The translations under genes were made by a program, and so were the position numbers. A stretch of DNA of 6,698 nt from Clostridiales bacterium. GTDB lineage: Bacteria > Bacillota_A > Clostridia > Oscillospirales > Oscillospiraceae. Each line of letters begins with the position of its first letter. Within the stretch, counting starts at the first letter, position 1. Below, piece after piece: positions 4,819-6,698 of the stretch. The DNA lies in the NCBI GenBank assembly GCA_022777455.1, contig JALFGI010000353.1:1-6698 (forward strand), read 5' to 3'. Under the pieces are notes generated by a model. The model had not been told where the DNA came from, did not search any database, and was given only the letters and a program-made list of their open reading frames with translations.

Positions 4819-5847
4819 TTACCGGTTAAATGCCTTCATCAGCTCGCCGTACTGGGCCCGGTATTCGTCATACACCGGGCCGGCGGCATCTACCAGGGAC
4901 TGGCGGCCCAGGGTAATGGAAGTCATTCCCTTTTCGATGCAGTCCTGCTTGGCCACTTCGTTTTCCTCCATGGCAGCGGTCCACTCCGCATCGCAGGCGT
5001 GGGCGGCGGCTTCGGCCAGCCAGGTGCGCTGCCGGTCCGTCAGGTTCCGGTAGGCGGCATCGGACATCACCAGCATGGACAGCTCCAGCACATGGTTTGT
5101 CTCCATCACGTGGCTCTGCACCCGGCTCAGATCCCGGCTGCTGATGTTCAGATAGGTGTCCTCCTGGCCGTCCACTGCCCCCTGCTCCAGGGCATCGCGC
5201 AGCTCATCGGCGTTTACCGCCGTTGGAATGGCCCCCAGCGCCTGAAAGACGGCCTGATGCAGTTCATCCTGCTGGGTGTGGATGGACAGCCCCAGGAACT
5301 CCGTCGGGGTGGTGACGGCCCGGTTGGCGGTGACCTGGCGGAAGCCCGTGGTCATCCAGCCCAGGCAGTGCAGACCGGCGGCGGACAGGCTTTCCGTGAG
5401 GGTGGCCCCTGCTTCGCCTTTCAGAATGCCCTGGGCCTCCTGGTAGCTTTCAAACAGGAAGGGAAGCCCCAGTACCCCCAGCTCCGGGCACAGCTCCACC
5501 AGGGAGGATACCGGCAGGAGACCCAGGTCGCATTTTCCGTTTTGCAGCAAGGCGGCTACTTCGGCATCGGTGCCCATTGTCCCGCCGGGGAGCAGGGTGC
5601 AGGTCAGGTTTTCACCGGAGAGCTCCGCCAGCTTCTCCGAGAAGGCGGCGGCACCCCGGCCGGGGAGGGAGTCCTCTGCCTGGGTGAAGGCTATGGTCAG
5701 ACGCAGGGAGGGGTCCACCGGAGTAGTCGGTACGGTGGCGGCCGGGGCGGTTGTTTCACTGGGGACGTTGCGCCCGGAGGAAGCGGTGGCGCAGGCGGCC
5801 AACGTCAGTGTTACCGCGATCAGCAGCAGGGAAAACCATTTTTTCAT
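4819..5847 (-). CDS. TRAP transporter substrate-binding lipoprotein (DctP family)
   Basis: This 342-residue extracytoplasmic solute receptor belongs to a tripartite ATP-independent periplasmic (TRAP) family; it would be lipid-anchored to the outer face of the membrane in a Gram-positive. Residues 1-18 form a signal peptide (MKKW, then a hydrophobic run) ending in lipobox LAAC with C19 as the lipidated residue. A Thr/Pro/Ala-rich linker (about 20-46) follows. Family landmarks are LPGGTMG (86-92), LGLPFLFES (126-134), GFRQVTANR (168-176) and the helix NADELRDALEQGAVDGQED (212-230). R170 matches sialate-receptor SiaP Arg127. At the position of SiaP Arg147, the near-universal carboxylate-binding Arg, this protein has H190 (GLSIHTQ). 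AAGGAG (plus 5858-5863) lies 10 bases before the ATG. No DctQ or DctM membrane subunit is adjacent in this window and a terminator follows, so it looks like an orphan receptor. The ligand is unknown. Confidence 0.92.
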   Translation of the reverse strand: MKKWFSLLLIAVTLTLAACATASSGRNVPSETTAPAATVPTTPVDPSLRLTIAFTQAEDSLPGRGAAAFSEKLAELSGENLTCTLLPGGTMGTDAEVAALLQNGKCDLGLLPVSSLVELCPELGVLGLPFLFESYQEAQGILKGEAGATLTESLSAAGLHCLGWMTTGFRQVTANRAVTTPTEFLGLSIHTQQDELHQAVFQALGAIPTAVNADELRDALEQGAVDGQEDTYLNISSRDLSRVQSHVMETNHVLELSMLVMSDAAYRNLTDRQRTWLAEAAAHACDAEWTAAMEENEVAKQDCIEKGMTSITLGRQSLVDAAGPVYDEYRAQYGELMKAFNR

Positions 5848-5913
5848 GGGTAAGGCGCTCCTTTGAAATTGTTATGGAATCCATTATTCCCAGGAATGCC
5901 CAAACGCAAACCC

Positions 5914-5922
5914 ATTGTATCA
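5914..5922 (-). promoter_or_regulatory. Possible extended -10 promoter for the TRAP receptor gene
   Basis: On the minus strand TGATACAAT (plus 5922-5914) matches the extended -10 form TGnTATAAT at all but one position. The hexamer 17 bases further upstream (CCACAG) bears no likeness to a -35 element, which extended -10 promoters can lack. It would give a leader of about 60 bases before the ATG at 5847. Confidence 0.4.
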
Positions 5923-6024
5923 GGGAACTTGTGCCGCTGTGGTGTTTTTCGGTCAAAAGCTTCGGCAGCCGACCGGTGCTTTGCCGGCTGGACCTGTCTG
6001 CTGTCGGAATCCGGAGAGTTCCTA

Positions 6025-6057
6025 TTGTATTTTAAGGCGCTGTGTGATAAATTTATC
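6025..6057 (+). promoter_or_regulatory. Possible promoter with palindrome for the kinase-nitroreductase unit
   Basis: TTGTAT (6025-6030) and TAAATT (6048-6053) are 17 bases apart; each matches consensus at four of six positions. The -10 lies inside a perfect 12-base palindrome, GATAAATTTATC (6046-6057), which could be an operator. Transcription would start near 6060, about 55 bases before the kinase ATG. Confidence 0.45.
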
Positions 6058-6114
6058 TGGAAAAGAAGCCGCAGTCTCATTGGATGGAAAAGGGGCTTGG
6101 AAGGAGAAAACACC

Positions 6115-6609
6115 ATGAAGACCTTGTATCTGATTGGCGGAACCATGGGTGTGGGAAAAACAACGGTGGGCCGCGCGCTAAAGGACCGGCTGGAGAACAG
6201 TGTCTTCCTGGACGGGGATTGGTGCTGGGATGCCCACCCGTTTCAGGTAACGGAAGAGACGAAGCGGATGGTAATGGAAAATATCTGCTTCCTGCTGAAT
6301 CAGTTTCTCCGCTGCTCTGCTTATGAAACAATCCTCTTTTGCTGGGTGATGCACCAGCAGGAGATTATCGATACCATCCTGGAAAATTTGGATCGGTGGG
6401 ACTGCACGGTGAAAGCGGTATCCCTGGTGTGCAGCGAGGGAGCGCTGCGCGGTCGGTTGGAACAGGACGTTGCCGCCGGAATCAGAACGGCAGACGTGAT
6501 TGAGCGAAGCGTTTCCCGCATTCCCTGCTACAGCAAACTGAATACCATCAAATTGGAAACCGACGGAAAGACCGTCGCGCAGATCGTTGACGCACTGATG
6601 GCATTATAG
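6115..6609 (+). CDS. Small P-loop NTPase, kinase-like (AAA_33 / nucleotide-kinase fold)
   Basis: This is a 164-residue cytoplasmic P-loop protein. The Walker A motif is at the extreme N-terminus after one beta strand (GGTMGVGKTT, residues 8-17), followed by DGDW (33-36), where an Asp often contacts the acceptor substrate in shikimate- and gluconate-kinase-like enzymes. A hydrophobic strand, ETILFCWVM (71-79), takes the Walker B position. A lid-like segment rich in Arg (LRGRLEQ at 111-117, then GIRTADVIERSVSRI at 122-136) resembles the phosphate-binding lid of small-molecule kinases. The length fits the 160-190-residue group. The ATG at 6115 has a good ribosome site, AAGGAG at 6101-6106, 8 bases upstream; the frame is open further upstream, but that extension (from 5863) has no ribosome site or family likeness. 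The stop codon is 9 bases from the next gene, so the two are probably cotranscribed. The phosphorylated substrate is unknown. Confidence 0.88.
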   Translation: MKTLYLIGGTMGVGKTTVGRALKDRLENSVFLDGDWCWDAHPFQVTEETKRMVMENICFLLNQFLRCSAYETILFCWVMHQQEIIDTILENLDRWDCTVKAVSLVCSEGALRGRLEQDVAAGIRTADVIERSVSRIPCYSKLNTIKLETDGKTVAQIVDALMAL

Positions 6610-6618
6610 GAGGAGCGT

Positions 6619-6698
6619 ATGGAAGTCAAGGAAGTATTGCAAAAGCGCAGAAGCGTGCGCAAATTCACCCGGGAGCCGGTGCCGGAGGAGGCCATTCA
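6619..6698 (+). CDS. Nitroreductase family protein (N-terminal fragment, cut by window end)
   Basis: Only 26 codons are present: MEVKEVLQKRRSVRKFTREP, then VPEEAI. The RRSVRKF motif with the following P and EEAI is characteristic of the N-terminus of FMN-dependent nitroreductase family proteins, where the Arg/Ser residues contact the FMN phosphate. AGGAGG (6609-6614) overlaps the kinase stop codon region and sits 4-5 bases from the ATG, so translation is likely coupled. The remaining roughly 140-170 residues lie outside the window. Confidence 0.8.
   Translation, partial: MEVKEVLQKRRSVRKFTREPVPEEAI

Noticed and set aside
4813..5853. A long plus-strand open frame opposite the TRAP receptor gene
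   Set aside because: Composition is Gly/Gln/His biased with no motif. The minus-strand frame has a signal peptide, lipobox and full DctP motifs.
5863..6114. An in-frame 84-codon extension of the kinase
   Set aside because: The Walker A motif is normally near the N-terminus in this group, and the best ribosome site (6101-6106) precedes the ATG at 6115.
1..6698. CRISPR arrays, tRNA or rRNA genes, and intact insertion sequences
   Set aside because: No regularly spaced repeats, no cloverleaf with tRNA consensus bases, no ribosomal RNA sequence and no transposase frame were seen.

Overview
The window looks like chromosomal DNA from a Firmicute of class Clostridia, most plausibly an Oscillospiraceae-type gut organism. 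The signs are strong AGGAG-type ribosome binding sites, sigma-A-like promoters with 17-base spacers, a lipoprotein signal, mid-range G+C, and close resemblance of several products to Clostridia families (a DinF-like MATE exporter, an ECF sigma fragment, a small P-loop kinase followed by a nitroreductase). This assignment is by family recognition only; no search was run.

Layout: 1-631 has no convincing gene. It holds a roughly 160-base imperfect inverted repeat with perfect 20-base outer arms, three further hairpins, and then a near-consensus promoter (489-517) and a structured leader for the first gene. 632-1474 (+) encodes a fumarylacetoacetate hydrolase (FAH) family enzyme. 1475-1704 is a convergent gap with a hairpin just after the stop codon, a repeat-like folded segment, and a strong bidirectional terminator (1665-1697). 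1705-3099 (-) encodes a MATE-family exporter. The gap 3100-3421 contains a divergent pair of promoters, each associated with an inverted repeat that could be an operator. 3422-4372 (+) encodes a D-2-hydroxyacid dehydrogenase starting at a GTG codon. 4418-4652 (-) is the broken 5' end of an ECF-type sigma factor gene. 4758-4792 is the terminator of the next gene, a TRAP-type substrate-binding lipoprotein (4819-5847, -). After a second divergent gap come a small P-loop kinase (6115-6609, +) and, 9 bases later, the start of a nitroreductase that runs off the window.

The genes sit in separate transcription units, apart from the kinase-nitroreductase pair. A loose theme is small carboxylic acids: an FAH-family hydrolase (acylpyruvate or keto-acid type substrates), a 2-hydroxyacid/2-ketoacid oxidoreductase, and a TRAP receptor of a family that usually binds such acids. 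The TRAP receptor has no membrane subunits beside it and carries His where the family normally has the carboxylate-binding Arg. I found no clear evidence of a complete undescribed system. The observations most worth following are the large inverted repeat at the left, the operator-like repeats on four promoters, the altered TRAP receptor and the sigma-factor remnant.
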